Assembly: GCA_951799445.1 (NCBI GenBank) | Contig: OX637296.1 | Coordinates: 13,144,001-13,208,000 of the forward strand | DNA length: 64,000 nucleotides | DNA from: Pseudisothecium myosuroides | Lineage: Eukaryota; Streptophyta; Bryopsida; Hypnales; Lembophyllaceae | Direction of reading: 5' to 3' | Shown: positions 12,501-24,536 of the stretch, one piece after another | Layout: every line of letters starts with the position of its first letter | How positions within the stretch are numbered: position 1 is the first letter of the stretch | Notes under the pieces: model-generated | What the model was told of the DNA's origin: nothing | Database searches by the model: none | The model's input: only the letters and a program-made list of their open reading frames with translations | Program-made: the position numbers and the translations under genes

Positions 12501-13423
12501 GGCAAGATTTCATTCATCTTAATGTGGCACACTTGAAATGGCTATGATAGTAAATGGATCTTGTATTGTGGTGACTAAGTCAAACCACATAGTAGCTTGG
12601 GTCATAATGCTTCATAATATCATAGTTGTAGTTGTAGTGGCTTCAAAATTTCATGGCTTCATTGTTGCCTTAGACACAAATGAATCCTATACAAGTCAAC
12701 AAAGACACCATCTTTGATCTAAACACAATTGCAAATAATTTTTGGTTGGTAAATTTTATATGAATTGAATTTTACAAAAGAAATCTTGGATAGATGAAAA
12801 GTGCACCTCTTTGTGACCAAGATTCACTTTGCACCATCCATAGAAATTGGCTTTAAAAGGTTAAATGAAGGAATATAAATAACTTAAATAATATGGATAT
12901 GGATAGACAAGTGTATCTCAAATCTAAACTTTTTCAAGATTTGAAATATCCATGGCTAGGATAAAACCATCTTGAATCTTAAAGAGGTCTAGATTTAAGG
13001 TGCTTGGTGCCACCACGTTGCCAAAAACTTATTAAATGAAAGGAATGAAGTTCAAGCACCGCCATATATGAAAAGACAATTATTAAAAAAAAATAGGAGA
13101 CATTATAGTTGGCTTTTCAAGGGGGTGTTGGAAACCTAATTTTGGGCCCCATTTTGAAGAGTAGCAAGCACAAGGTCAAAAGTGTTTCTCAAAATTAAGA
13201 AGATTCTCAAAATCCAACCCTCCAACCAATGATCCCTAAATTGGCTAAAATTAGTTGAATTTCTACTAAAAAAGTCTTTGTGCTAGCTACTACTACATTA
13301 TAAAAAAGTGCTTGTAATGAAGATATTTTAGCCAAAACTATAGCAAACAATATAATTTGATAGCCAATTTGCAACTTCCTACACATTGGAATTAGCATCT
13401 ATTTACTCCATTTTGTGTAATAT
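9533..13423. other. AT-rich intergenic DNA, no gene seen
   Basis: Open frames are short and unremarkable. The region holds degenerate echoes of 7.4-8.4 kb sequence (near 9930-10150 and 10400-10700). Between about 11160 and 11540 there are four or five loose tandem copies of a roughly 70-base unit around 'agataaattaaag' and 'gcctagtatg'. The rest is featureless A/T-rich sequence. Confidence 0.5.
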
Positions 13424-13821
13424 GGTAGAGCCACCTATAAGCGACCGAATAAGCACCTACGGACATGATGTGGGGTACTTGAAGGCGAAAGAAAAATTCC
13501 TGCAGGCGTAGAGACAGAAATGATGGGGATTGCCCAAATTTTGGGAATTTTATCACCCAAAGTCAATTTACAATGAATTTTACAAGGCAAAAGTTGCGCC
13601 GGACCCATGGCCAATATGTAGAGTCTTCCAATTTCGATCATTCAATAACTTTTTACCTAATCATTATTTCCTACTTTTTTTTCCACAACTTGGGACATGT
13701 GTCATGTATTTATTAGTTCCAACCTTGAAAATGAAAAAAAAAAAACATTCTAAACATGGTCAAAAATACATGCACCTATAGGTCGGGAATGGGTCACTGG
13801 TCGGTGATGGGTGGCTCTACC
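13424..13821 (+). mobile_element. MITE with GGTAGAGCCACC ends, copy 1
   Basis: The 398-base element starts GGTAGAGCCACC at 13424 and ends with the complement GGTGGCTCTACC at 13810-13821. A second copy follows in inverted orientation at 13889-14260, so the pair forms one large near-palindrome of about 840 bases. The interior has no coding signal. Confidence 0.65.
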
Positions 13822-13888
13822 ATGGTACTCCCAAAATCCTTCACAACTTGCACAATCCTTTCCTTTCTATTTTTTTCTTTGATACTGA

Positions 13889-14260
13889 GGTAGACCCCCC
13901 CATTCCTGACCACTGACCCATTCCCGACCTATAGGTGCACATATTTTTGACCAAGCTTAGAATGTTTTTTTTTTTCATTTTCAAGGTTGGAACTAATACA
14001 TACATGACACATGTCCCAAGTTGTGAGAAAAGAGAAAAGTTATTAAATGATCGGAATTGGAAGAGTCTAGAGATTGGCCATGGGTCTAGAGCACTTTTTG
14101 CCTCCCAAAATTCATAGTAATTTCAATTCAAGCGATAAATTTACCAATTTTTTGCTATTCGTGTCATTTCTATCAATGTACCTCTGAAAATATTTGTTTT
14201 GCCTTCACAACTCCAAATCATGTTGGAATTCCTTATTCAGTCGGTTATGGGGGCTCTACC
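13889..14260 (-). mobile_element. MITE with GGTAGAGCC ends, copy 2 (inverted)
   Basis: It starts GGTAGACCCCCC and ends GGGGGCTCTACC. It mirrors the preceding element along its length: 'cattcccgacctataggtgcac', 'ttcattttcaaggttggaac', 'gacacatgtcccaa' and 'gccatgggtc' all have complements in 13424-13821. Its target site and exact ends are less certain than those of copy 1. Confidence 0.6.
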
Positions 14261-14269
14261 TTATTCACT

Positions 14270-14520
14270 TTCAAGGTAGCCAAAGTTGATTCCTATCCAT
14301 ACCTTAAGTTTCGTTGTTTGTTTTATTTTGTTACGTTGAGATCTCCCGGACCATGCGTCCCCCGGTTGCGTGTTTCATATCGTCGGAAAGCCCTTGGCAA
14401 GGAGGGGTGCACGGGCTTTGTTTTGTGGCGTTTGAACCCACGGGGTGAAAGTTATTGAATTTCAAAATAATTTTTGAATCAAAAAATTAGAAATTACTTC
14501 TACTTTTGATTTGACTGTCA
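14270..14520. repeat. Fragment of a dispersed repeat
   Basis: This stretch has recognisable similarity, partly in matching and partly in inverted order, to 31280-31420 and 31620-31790: 'gtttgttttattttgtta', 'aagcccttggcaaggaggggtgcac' and 'ttgttttgtggcgtttgaa' blocks. No ends were identified. It abuts the start of the gene island, where base composition changes sharply. Confidence 0.4.
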
Positions 14521-14559
14521 GGGCACACTAGTCTGTCTTGAAGGTAACATTTTGCACTA

Positions 14560-16280
14560 AATTCCATAACCTAGTTCTGGGATCACTGCCCTCTAACTAG
14601 ACTTTGAGAATCTTTTGAGTTTTGAGAATCATTGTTGGTGACGCGTTAACTTTGCTTCTCGCCATTAGGGCCCAAACTGGGTTATCAACTCAGTTTTCCC
14701 TCTCGTAGTCTGATGAGTGGGGTGCTCCGAGCCAAGCTTGCTCTGCGTCCGAAAATGGAAGTTCGTGTGCCCTGAAGATTGTATTCGAAAGGATTTGCAT
14801 TGGGGAGGGGGAAAAGGTTTCTTGCACACTTTGGGCTCGTTTTTGTCATCGGTGACTGAGTTGGGGTTGGAATGGACAGTTTTGTTGTTTTCGAAATTTT
14901 TTCTGTCTGTGGGAATCACAGTACTGCTAGCTTTTGTAAGGAAAGGAAAGACCCTTTTCTTTTCGGTGGTGGTGGTTGGCAGGCAAAGCAAGGAGCACTT
15001 GTTTTGAGTGTTTGAGCTTCTGTTCCCTTTTCTCGGAATCGGAGAATCTGCATTGGATCAGTCTCCTCCTTCCGTCACTGATTGCCGATCAGATTGATAA
15101 AGCAATTTTTGTTGTTCGTTACGGTAGTCGGGTGATCCATTTGATGCCAACATTGGGTATAATCGAATTGGGCTTTTGGAATTAATTGCTGTGGATGCAA
15201 CAGGGGTTTAGTTCTGTAGCTAGCGCTTGGAATTCGACTCTTTCTGTGGCTTAGTATCTGGTTGATTTGCGAGTGAGTGATTTGCTTCTGGCCAAACTGC
15301 GAAGTAGGATATTGTCGGGCGGACTTGCCAAGGGTCAAAATTCGAATCGTGCAATTCCGACCTCGGAAATGGCTGTAGGGTCATAATTTCGCTCCTGTTT
15401 GGAGTTCCGAATTTGGCCAGTCTCAAATTGGGCATAGACAGGGTTCTGTTTGAACTGATCGAATCGGGATGTAGGATATCCTTGTGGTAATCCGGATTCA
15501 GTAGGGCGACCTGTTGATGAACCTCAATGGATTAATGCCCTGGCCTGCGATGATTCTTTCCAGATTCTTTCCAGAAATTTCTTACGGAAATTCAATTAGA
15601 CATTAGGATTTAGTTGGTTTTGGGTCTTGTTTTTTTCAGCAACGGGGAATGTCACAAATGAAATGTGTAGACCTTTTCAAATGAGACCAGTCAGGTTTAC
15701 TAGTTTGCATTGAATCTGAACTTGGGCGTTTTCTCTCATTTGGGACCACTAGGTTGCCGGCTGTCGGTATCGTTAGACACTTTCGAATTGGACTCGCATG
15801 TGAGAAGACGTTATAAGCAATAGGAAGAGATTGTCCTTGGGCAGTCCTTCACAGTCATGCTATTTAGGTGTTGACTTTTAGGTCATGGTGACGTTGATGG
15901 CTTGTTCAGGACGATTAGGGTTTCCTCCTTAAAAGCCTACTTGATCCATTTTCGCCAAGTAAATTGGGACATACTTTTTCTAGATGTTCGTGGCTGAATT
16001 CGACAATATGTCTAAAAGCTGTTTTCCGAATCGTATTTTAGTTCATTAGGTTTCCATTAGTCTCTTAAAGGATTTCGTCTCCAAATTCCGTTTTCTTAAT
16101 CGATGGAAGTCTTTGATGCATCGTTTGTTGGGTATGAATCAAGCTTGATTGATTCCTAACGTTTCGTGGTGTGCTCTTGTAGAAATCTTGAAGAGTAATC
16201 GACGTTTTGCGAAAAGCATTTCCCAAGCAACGTTGGGAATTCTATTATGGGATCTTTAGATTTGTAGTACACCGGATAGA
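14560..16280 (+). other. Probable promoter and long 5-prime leader of the RING-CH gene
   Basis: The sequence is clearly less AT-rich than the DNA to the left and is rich in pyrimidine tracts and TTGG/TTCG words typical of plant leaders. Several frames are open by chance but none continues into the gene. A good acceptor (ctcttgtag) ends near 16182, shortly before the start codon at 16281, so a leader intron is likely. The transcription start could not be placed. Confidence 0.4.
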
Positions 16281-18487
16281 ATGTCTTCGCGCGGACAAGA
16301 GGATGAACTGTCGGATACAGCAGATGATTCTAGAGACACTGAACCTTTTTTACCAGTCGAGCATCTGAAGGGCAAGGATCATGCGATACAAATCGAAAGC
16401 AGGCCGTCCCCTCACAGAACGTCACTAGAGGATGTGCCCCTAGTTCGCATATCCAGGGCTGGAACTTCTAGAGATGGAGAAATTGACGAACTCATGGGGG
16501 AGCCACCACAGTGCCGCATATGCCTCGACTATGCAGGTAAGGCGGAGGATACTAATTGCGTCACTCAAAGTATTTTTATCATTTTTGGGGGGACGGTCAC
16601 TATAGATCTGTGGATAGTTCGCTTTGGATACAAGAGCTAATTCTGTTCAGATCAAACTATGACCACTATGTATGGATTTCTTATGCAATTCCAGAGTGGG
16701 AAGTTGTAGAGCAGTGACAATGTACAACCCCGTTTCCATTTAAAGATCAGTGGGCATTAGCCAAGTCATGCTTACACCACCACTTGATAAGTGAAGGTCA
16801 ATTAAATGTTTGAATATATGAGTTGTGGTTCGTAATAGTGGTCAGTATGGGAGACGGGATCAAGTCAATAGCAGCTTTCCTCTAACCTTATTCTAGCATC
16901 GAGATTTCAGATATTGCGTATTGTAGCTAACTAGTTCAATGGCAGCGGCTCGAACTCTTGGATATAGATGTTTCAAGATAGGCTCCTGAAAGAGGGTACT
17001 ATTTTAAGAGAGTTATGACCTTGATGCTTAATAGGATTGGCAATGTTTGGTCTTTTTGCTCAGGGGATGAAGAGCTGATCGCTCCCTGTCGCTGCAAAGG
17101 GACACAAAAGTACGTCCATAGATCTTGCCTTGACAATTGGAGAGCTGTGAAGGTGATTTATCTTATCCAACCTGTTTGTATCCTCTTCCTTATTGGTTCC
17201 CTGCTCAGTGTGCTGTGCTTTACTAGACTATGGAGGCATTGGAAGCAGCTAGGATTCCAAAATTTGGTCCGAGCATAGAATTCACTGGCCCTCGTGGTTC
17301 GTGCGTGGGTGCAGGAGGGCTTTGCATTTGCCCACTGTTCAGAATGTAGGACTCTCTTCCATCTTCGGGCCAACATGCCTGCAGATCGCTGGTGGCTTCG
17401 ACTCAAATTCAAACTTCTTGTTGTCAGAGACCATGCACTACTTTTCATTGTCGTTCAGCTGGTCAGAAGAACTCTAAACACTTAAATATACGCATGGACT
17501 ACTTTGGGGGGCTGATGTACACGATGAAATTGTTGCTTAGTTTGTGTCATCTCTTTTATTACAAATTTTCTCTTAGTGATGCTGGAAGTGTTTAATTGCA
17601 AGTATGTCCATTCTAAGTCTTACTGATGTGGAGTGTTTTCAGTACTCTAATTACCTTTCATTCAAGATGTAGAACTGCTCCCATCTTTTAGCTAGTTTCT
17701 TCCATATTGAAGCTGGATTATTCTCTCCTGCTGTGGAACAGGTGGTTGCTTTGATGGCCATGCTCGTGTACGTGGTTTATGGGAAGAATCTCCGAGAAAT
17801 GTTCGGCTACGAACGATACCCATACAGCTTTTACACTCTAGCAAGTAATGCGAGTGAAATCTCAACATTCTATTTTTTCAGTTTTCAACTCCTTGTAACT
17901 TCTTGCTATTTTGTTGTGCGTTGTTAGCTCGAGTTATCTGAATGAGACATCTTTCGAAGAATTTATTGAGAGAGGGAGTATTGACAAGATTATATCTCTC
18001 GTGTAGGAAACGACATACTAAATCCGTAAAGGGGAAATGTATCTTTCCTTGCAGTTGTTATTAGTGTGCTGGTGGGGATGCTGTACGGCTTCTTCATTGC
18101 AATAATATGCGGGCAGAGGATAAGTAATCGGCACTATCACGTTCTTGCCAAACAGGAACTCACCAAGGTATGCATACGTGGTTTTTACTGACGAGTGTGG
18201 CAGTTGAATGTCGCGTAGGTATTTTGTGCATTGAAGATATTATCGAATGGTTCTTATTGTGTTGATATGATCGATGCAAATCTAGACAGAGGGTTGCAAA
18301 TTATGCTTTGCTGTTGTGCTTAGACCATAAATGTAGCTTCTAATCACTCGTCACTGTGCTTCTGTAGGAGTATGTCGTTGAGAACCTGAATGACGATGAG
18401 GAAGCTACCCCTTTGGACATGGCACATATTAAGGAACTGCACACGCTAGGTCTTTATTATGACAAGGACGATTTCCCTGCATCATGA
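16281..18487 (+). CDS. RING-CH (RINGv, C4HC3) membrane E3 ubiquitin ligase
   Basis: Six exons give 275 residues with consistent phases: 16281-16536, 17064-17152, 17315-17461, 17742-17844, 18055-18167 and 18368-18487. Each junction has GT-AG sites. The RING-CH finger spans about residues 78-126 in C4HC3 order: CRIC (C78, C81), CRC (C94, C96), HRSC (H104, C107) and CSEC (C123, C126). Two hydrophobic stretches follow, about 148-175 ([11 protein letters not shown]) and 195-220 ([14 protein letters not shown]). The tail carries [17 protein letters not shown] sequence (here [20 protein letters not shown]), which I know from the plant RINGv family that includes Arabidopsis At1g50440. Such proteins transfer ubiquitin at internal membranes; substrates are unknown. 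The acidic, serine-rich first 75 residues look disordered. The loop between the membrane segments is shorter than I recall for relatives. No defects were seen; exon 4 and 5 limits are the least certain. Confidence 0.9.
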
Positions 18488-18890
18488 GCACAACACTTGG
18501 CAGTGCACCATTGTCAAGTCGTTGGAAAGGAAAGGCATATGGACCGGCTTCATCAACTTGACACTCCTGAAACCAGTAGTTTTGTCTATAACCTCTGTAC
18601 AGATTCTATGTCATTTGATCGACTCAATTTTTTCCAGGATCATTGCCAAGCTCAAGTGCCTCGCAGTGATTAAAACCCCTTAAAATGGGCACTATTAGGT
18701 TTAGCTTCTGCTCCTGCAATCCAAGTCCTTCCAGGACTAGTTGCAAGTGAACATTTTTCAAAAAGTGTCTGATCAAGCAAACTGCTTCCCAAAGTAGCTG
18801 ATGCTTGAGCAAACTTGAAGCTCATCTACAGATGACGGAGAAGCGCGCAAATTTGTTGTATTCCACCTATTTGATAGTAGAATAAAGCTT
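18488..18890 (+). other. 3-prime untranslated region with a likely polyadenylation signal
   Basis: This follows the stop of the RING-CH gene and has no frame of its own. AATAAA lies at 18881-18886, preceded by T/G-rich sequence, at a plausible distance for the end of this transcript. Composition drifts back to AT-rich after 18890. Confidence 0.45.
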
Positions 18891-19560
18891 ACAGCTTACT
18901 TTTATTTTGAAATACATAACTGATGTACTCGGTGTTCTCTTTCACAGATTCGCATTATTCTCTGTTGGCAGTAAAAGCTGCCAATGTCAAGTTGTTGTAA
19001 TCAGCTTTGTTGGTACTTATTTGCAAATTTCATCGAAGATGTGACATTGAAGACGTTGTTTCTAAACATGTTCTCACTTATTGAAGAGCCTTTGTACTTT
19101 AATGTTCAATACGGCATGACAGGTTGGGACTGAATCTCAGAGGATCCTGTTTCCAAGAGTGCTGGCACAAAATAGATAACGAATTCAGAAAGAACAGGTG
19201 CGAATCTTCACACATAAACCCAGACTTTTCAGATAGATGGGTTGCAGACTTTAAGAGCTGAGCCTCGGGGGGGACACTAGCAAAAAACGTAGCAACTGAG
19301 TGCGATAAAAAATAGGGTCTAATATATTCATTGTGGATAAATTTTGTAAAGAAAGTACATGTAATATACATTGCTAGTGAAACATGGTTATAAGTAAAAT
19401 AGCATTACATATATTATGAGCAAATTATGTAATCTTTACATGGAAAATACCATGGAAAAAAAAGGATACATGGACTGAATTTTAAACTGTATTGTATATT
19501 GGCTCTCAATAATTCTTTGTGGATGAAAAAAGAGCTTTTTGAGTAGGAAATTCATGGATG
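18891..19560. other. Intergenic sequence, no gene seen
   Basis: Ordinary intergenic DNA between the RING-CH gene and the next transcribed-looking region. Only short chance frames are present, with no repeat ends or motifs. Confidence 0.4.
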
Positions 19561-20070
19561 AATGACTGTCAGGGTTTAGGCAAGCTTCAACGTCACAGAA
19601 GCGCAGATGGTATCCAACGCTGGAATCCAAGGTCTGGTTTGAATTTCGAGATCCACATTTTTGAATGCGAACTATGCGAGGGGAAGACAATGCCGCGCGT
19701 TTTCAAATTGAATTTCCCTCCCGGTTGCGACGTTGTGGTTTTAGGGTTCTAGAACTTGCGGTTTGGGATTTCTGCATTGGCGTTCTCAGCATTCTAGGCT
19801 ACTGCGATGGATTGACGAGATTTGTTGCAGAGAATTGGATGCGGTGGATTCACAAGTTTTGTTGAACAGAATCGAAAACGCTTGAAGGTGCCGGAGATTA
19901 GGTTTGCGATTGGAATTCTTCGACCATCGAGGTTTGATGGATGGTGAACTAGACAACTTGCGTGACATCCTTGAGGCTGTTGGAACTGTCTGCATTGAGG
20001 TTACAAAGCATATCCAGGTGGAGGCGTCACAGGAGAAGTAGATTTCCCCGAACCACCTTCCCAAGCAATG
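19561..20070 (+). other. Possible leader exon with a 34-codon upstream frame
   Basis: A GC-richer block ends at a textbook donor (CAATG then GTGAGT at 20071). Inside it an ATG at 19937 opens a 34-residue frame (starting MDGELDNLRDILEAVG) closed by TAG at 20039-20041, before the donor. Most simply this is a 5-prime untranslated exon carrying a short upstream frame for the gene that begins at 21720. It could instead be the first exon of a decayed gene. I do not recognise the peptide. This block lies outside the duplicated segment. Confidence 0.3.
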
Positions 20071-20071
20071 G

Positions 20072-21719
20072 TGAGTGTTTTTTTTTGACCTGCCTTGTAT
20101 CCATTGAGTCAAGTTTACTATTGTGTTTGAATTCATTCAAAGTTTATGCATTGCACTGAGCTGGCGGAGTCTTACTTGGGTGCAATTGGTTACTGAATGT
20201 CTGCAAGATTACAACATTGGCAATGTTTGCATCGGCTGATAACTGCGGTGAAACTACTGTTGCATTTTGTGTATGTATTGATGTTCTTCATGTCCTTTTG
20301 GTTGCAGATATGTGGGTTTCAAACTTTCAATTGGTAGCAACTGCCATAGAAGTTAGCCGCAAGAAGACATTTATGAAATTTCTAGAATTTTACAAGCCTG
20401 TATAGTTTGTGTATGGTTTTTGCAACTCTTATAGGCTGTGCAAATCTCACTTAGTATAGTGCACTTCCATTTTCAATTTGAACACTTCTCTAAACTAGGA
20501 AAGTGCATTGTATACTAATATGGCAGCTTACCAAACTGGATGTTCTTCACTGCAGGGGAATTTCAGACTCAAAAAATGTGTTATTGAACACAAATCTAGC
20601 CTTCTATAGTATTTCCATGCTTTCAAACATGTTTTGGCATTCATCAACTTTGTTTGTACTTTTGTTCTTTTTCTTCCATGCATTTATTTTGAACACTGCT
20701 TGTAGATTGCTAGGCACTTTGAGAACTATGATGAAGTAGTAAAAAAATTTACATATAAGTAATATAGGGTATATTAAAATGACTCAAAAAAAAAAATTAT
20801 AAGTACCTATACGGTACAAAAAAACACTACAATTTACCTTTATTTTAAATAATACCATGCCCTATAATCTTTTCTACTATAATCTTTTCTACTAGGTAAA
20901 TAGCCCCCCAATAAATAAGACATTATCGCAGGCGTATGCAAATTTAAAGAGGGAGTGAGCCCCCCGAGAGCTGAGCGTTATGCACTTCTGTTATGCCTGG
21001 AACTAGTAACTGTCATGGGTAATTTCCTGTTGATGTTGAATAAAGTGGACCTGGTATTATGCAATATAACCTATGCCAAATTGATGATGACCAGATAGGC
21101 GTATACGTGCCATTGTTGGTGGTCACGATCCCTCATGAATCGATTGCACCTCGTTGTCTGAAGAGCTACGATCTCTTTAGATTTCCTTACTCGTCTGAAG
21201 AGTCACCTGCCTCTTCGTCTACCCATGCAAGTAAGAAAAATAGAGGAATGTGTGAATATCCAATGCTGGCTTGTTGGCATTGATTACTGAAGACATTGTT
21301 GAGGAGCCGCCCGATCACCTTAATGAACAGAGACTCAAAAAAGGAATCGAGATTCATTTTGTAAACACTCTTGAGTTTGTGTTATGATCGCGAAGGCGGG
21401 TTTATCATAGCTCATATTATAATTCTTTACCTCCTTTCATCTAGTCTTTGGTTAACATGTTTTTTTGTGGGCTCATTGCATGCCTCGCAATGGACTAAAT
21501 TTCTTCAAAAGTGAGCCAGTTCTTCTATATGCTAGTGCTCTAGATTCGTTTTGTTCTACAGTGGATAGGGTGCGAAGGTGAATATTACTCTAGGATGTTC
21601 AGTGAGAAGTTTTGAAGGTCAGTTCTGAAATTGAAAGGCCAATTGAAAGAGGCACTGACTGGGAGGCATTGAGAAGAACGTGACGCCTTTGAAGAGGAAA
21701 GAGAAGTGTATTGTTTACA
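20072..21719 (+). other. Intron-like sequence with one possible extra exon near 21059-21230
   Basis: Mostly T-rich, intron-like sequence. From about 21059 to 21230 a frame reads plausibly protein-like (IGVYVPLLVVTIPHES.., then SSEESPASSSTHA) and stops at a good donor, CATGCAA then GTAAGA. No matching acceptor or downstream phase could be fixed, so it may be an exon of an alternative transcript, a gene remnant, or chance. Confidence 0.25.
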
Positions 21720-24536
21720 ATGAGTACCGGTACCGAGCCGGACACGAAGCCCCTGATGTGGGATTTACGTAGCAAAGTGGGCGAATGGGACCCCAAGTGC
21801 ACCAACGCAGGCCCCTGTCGCGTAGCGAGCTGCGGGACGCGTCCAGTGCAGTCGGCTCTGACCTTCGACTTGTCCTTACGCTTGGGAACGTGGGACTCGG
21901 ACCTGGCGCATCCCTGCCCTCAACTGGCAGGAGAGTGCGGCGGCACTTGGGTGGCCTCTGGTCAGAAAGGAGGGCCTGTTGGGCGAGGCCCCATTTTCAC
22001 TCTGGATTTGGCGCCGTGTGACGACCCTGGGTCACCACCCTCCCCGACCTCGCCCCGCGTTCGCATCGTTCCCAGTGTGTCCAAGAAGCTCGTGTTGGCC
22101 TACCGGGATAAGGAGTCGCTTCTGGAAGAGATCATTGCCCTCAAACGAGCTGTGGCCGACCAGCAGGATTACATTCGGCATCATAAGATCCAAGCTTCCA
22201 TCATTGAGATGGAGAACAGGTGTGTTACTTTCTGAAATAATTTTTTATCACTTTCTGAAAGGTATTGCTGGAGTAATCACTACTAGAATTCACCCCATAC
22301 AACAACGTTTAAATGTTGAACACAAAAGCGTGATTCCATAATTGACATTCAACGCTGCGACTTGAGCAACGTTTTTTAACATATTTGCTGAAATATGTTG
22401 CGTGCTTACAGAAGTACGTTCCAAAGTTTTCATTTTTGCTGGAAAAACGTACGTGTCTAAAGACCCTCCGACCGTTGCTACAAATGTTACTAAACCCTCC
22501 AGATTCTAGTGTAACAATGCTTGTTTCCTTCGATCTGTATATAACGGTAGGATCAGCTGCATTCCGGTAGCTAGCATTCTGAGATCTGGTGGACAGGTCG
22601 GTTACTCATCATTGTCTTAAGAAGCGTTAGCAATAAGAGTCTCCTTTTCATGTTAGGGGAATATTTAAGCGTTAATAGACTGATTTGTAGAGCTTCTTGC
22701 TACAAGTAGCTCACTTTCTGTCATTCTCAAAGCTATTGCTGGGCTTTTCCCCGAGGACCGTAACGCCGAAAGTAGATCTCGTGTGTTTTTGACTTTTGAA
22801 TGGGTCGTATGGGGACCTTCATTATTTGGTCTGATCTTCTTACATTTTGACCAACAAACGCAATTTTCTTTAGTGACCCTAGTGATAAAAATTTTGTCCC
22901 CATCTTAATTATATACTCAATCAATTAAATTGGTCCTTTGCGTAGAAGAGTGTTTTCTTTAGACTTCAATTTGGTGGAATCAGCTGCATTTCGGTAGCAT
23001 TCTTCATTTGAATGAATCTGGAGAACAGCCAGTTGGCTACCCTTCGTTGGCCATATCTGGAAGTGTATAGCAGATTCTGCGAAAGGTCGTACACTTCTGA
23101 GCCCATTGGTGCACCTGCTTCCCACTTCAGGAAGATGCTGAGAGATATTGAAGACATGGAGAAGCCCAATTGTCAGTCCATATCTTTAAATCCACGAGGG
23201 ACAGTGAAACTGCGTGCCAAGATTCAAGGCTGGTTTTCTCTTCAATCCCCCAATGCTTCGTCTGACTTCACAATAATTATCAGTCTTTGATCCAGATTTC
23301 TGTGGAGGTGTGAACAAGTTCTTTTACGATAGGTGTGGATTTAGCATCTGAAGAACTAATTTTATGCTACAGAATGATGCATGTGCAGCTTTGAAGAACA
23401 AAATCGGGACACTGCAATCCAAGGCAGAATCTCAAAGCGACGAGATCAACCGGCTTCGAACTGATGCCCGGGTGTCTCATACCAAAGTATGTTCCCAAAC
23501 CTGCTCTAGAGCCAGACCCTCACTATATATGTGCAGTTTTTTTAGTGTTTCACTAGTCTGTGCCTCTTAGTTGGAGAAGGCTAAAGTGATCTCTCGATGA
23601 AACTCGCATAAAATAGAGATCACTCAAGGGTACAAGAGCAAAAACTCTCGAGTTCAAATTTTTATCACTGTATGAACTTCCTAGGCAATTTGAAAGTCCG
23701 ACGTTGAAGATCCCTGTTGAAGGATAGTGGACGACCTCATTTCCATTCAAGGACGAGTGCTCATAGACGTTTAGCAAATCATTTGTTCACGACTTGCTAG
23801 CAAGTCCAATTAAGTGTGGAGATGAGTTGCCGTTGGTGGCATGGGTTAGTACGAGACACGGGATCGGTCCCTAAACGGTTACAGCATCGTCTACCTCTCA
23901 AGTTTGAAATTTTCATCATATTTGGTCCCTGAATTGACTTACTGACGGAGTGGAATTTCAGGAAGTAGAGTTCGAACGAGATGTTTTTGCGGGGGAGATC
24001 GCGAGATTGACTCTGCTTGTGAAGCGTTTAAAGCAGCTTTGTAATCATGCTGCCAGCTTAGAGAACAGGGATGAGATTGGAACCATGATGGCGCAAGCCA
24101 AACAATTGGAAGAGCAAAACAAGAAGCTTGAGGAGGAAGAGGAGGTATGCGCTTTTGCAGCAACCAATGTCGCCTCATCTTCTTTCTAATGATTGACGCT
24201 CTCAGCACATGGTAATTAGTTTCATAGGTATGTACACATGATGTTAAAATTAGTGCTCCGTCTGAGACATTGACATCGATTGTGTGGTGGTCTGCCGGAC
24301 AGAGATTAAACAAGGAGATGGCAAAAGCGGAGCACAATCTGAGAATTAATCGCATCAAAGCTGGTGAGGAGATGATGGAGGCAAGGAATGCTGAAAAGAG
24401 ATGCAGGGATTTGGAACACAAGAACATTAGGATGGCCGCAGCAATTGAAAGGACTAAAAAGACTAACAAGCTTCTGGGCAAGAAGTTGAAGAAGACGGAG
24501 AAGGCCTTCAGAAAAGCGAAAGGCAGCTTTTTCTAG
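21720..24536 (+). CDS. Coiled-coil protein of unknown function (copy A)
   Basis: I do not recognise the family. The proposed exons are 21720-22219, 23029-23203, 23373-23486, 23962-24144 and 24303-24536, giving about 401 residues. The last three are firm: GT-AG sites, phase 0, and the same structure in the copy at 44.6-45.8 kb. Exon 2 joins in phase through a CAG acceptor at 23026-23028, but its donor (ACA then GTGAAA) is weak and not kept in the other copy. The first exon encodes a Gly/Pro/Cys-rich, low-complexity region and then turns helical (KESLLEEIIALKRAVADQQ). The rest is almost entirely charged helix with leucine heptads (IARLTLLVKRLKQLC, KQLEEQNKKLEEEEE) and a Lys-rich end (KKTEKAFRKAKGSFF). 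No membrane segment or signal peptide is visible. The long coil suggests a structural or scaffold role, but that is only inference. It converges on the RWP-RK gene, with about 0.6 kb between the stop codons. Confidence 0.65.

Noticed and set aside
14665..15435. Several overlapping frames of 70-108 codons on both strands
   Set aside because: They lie in the leader of the RING-CH gene, overlap each other and have no splice continuity or recognisable motif.
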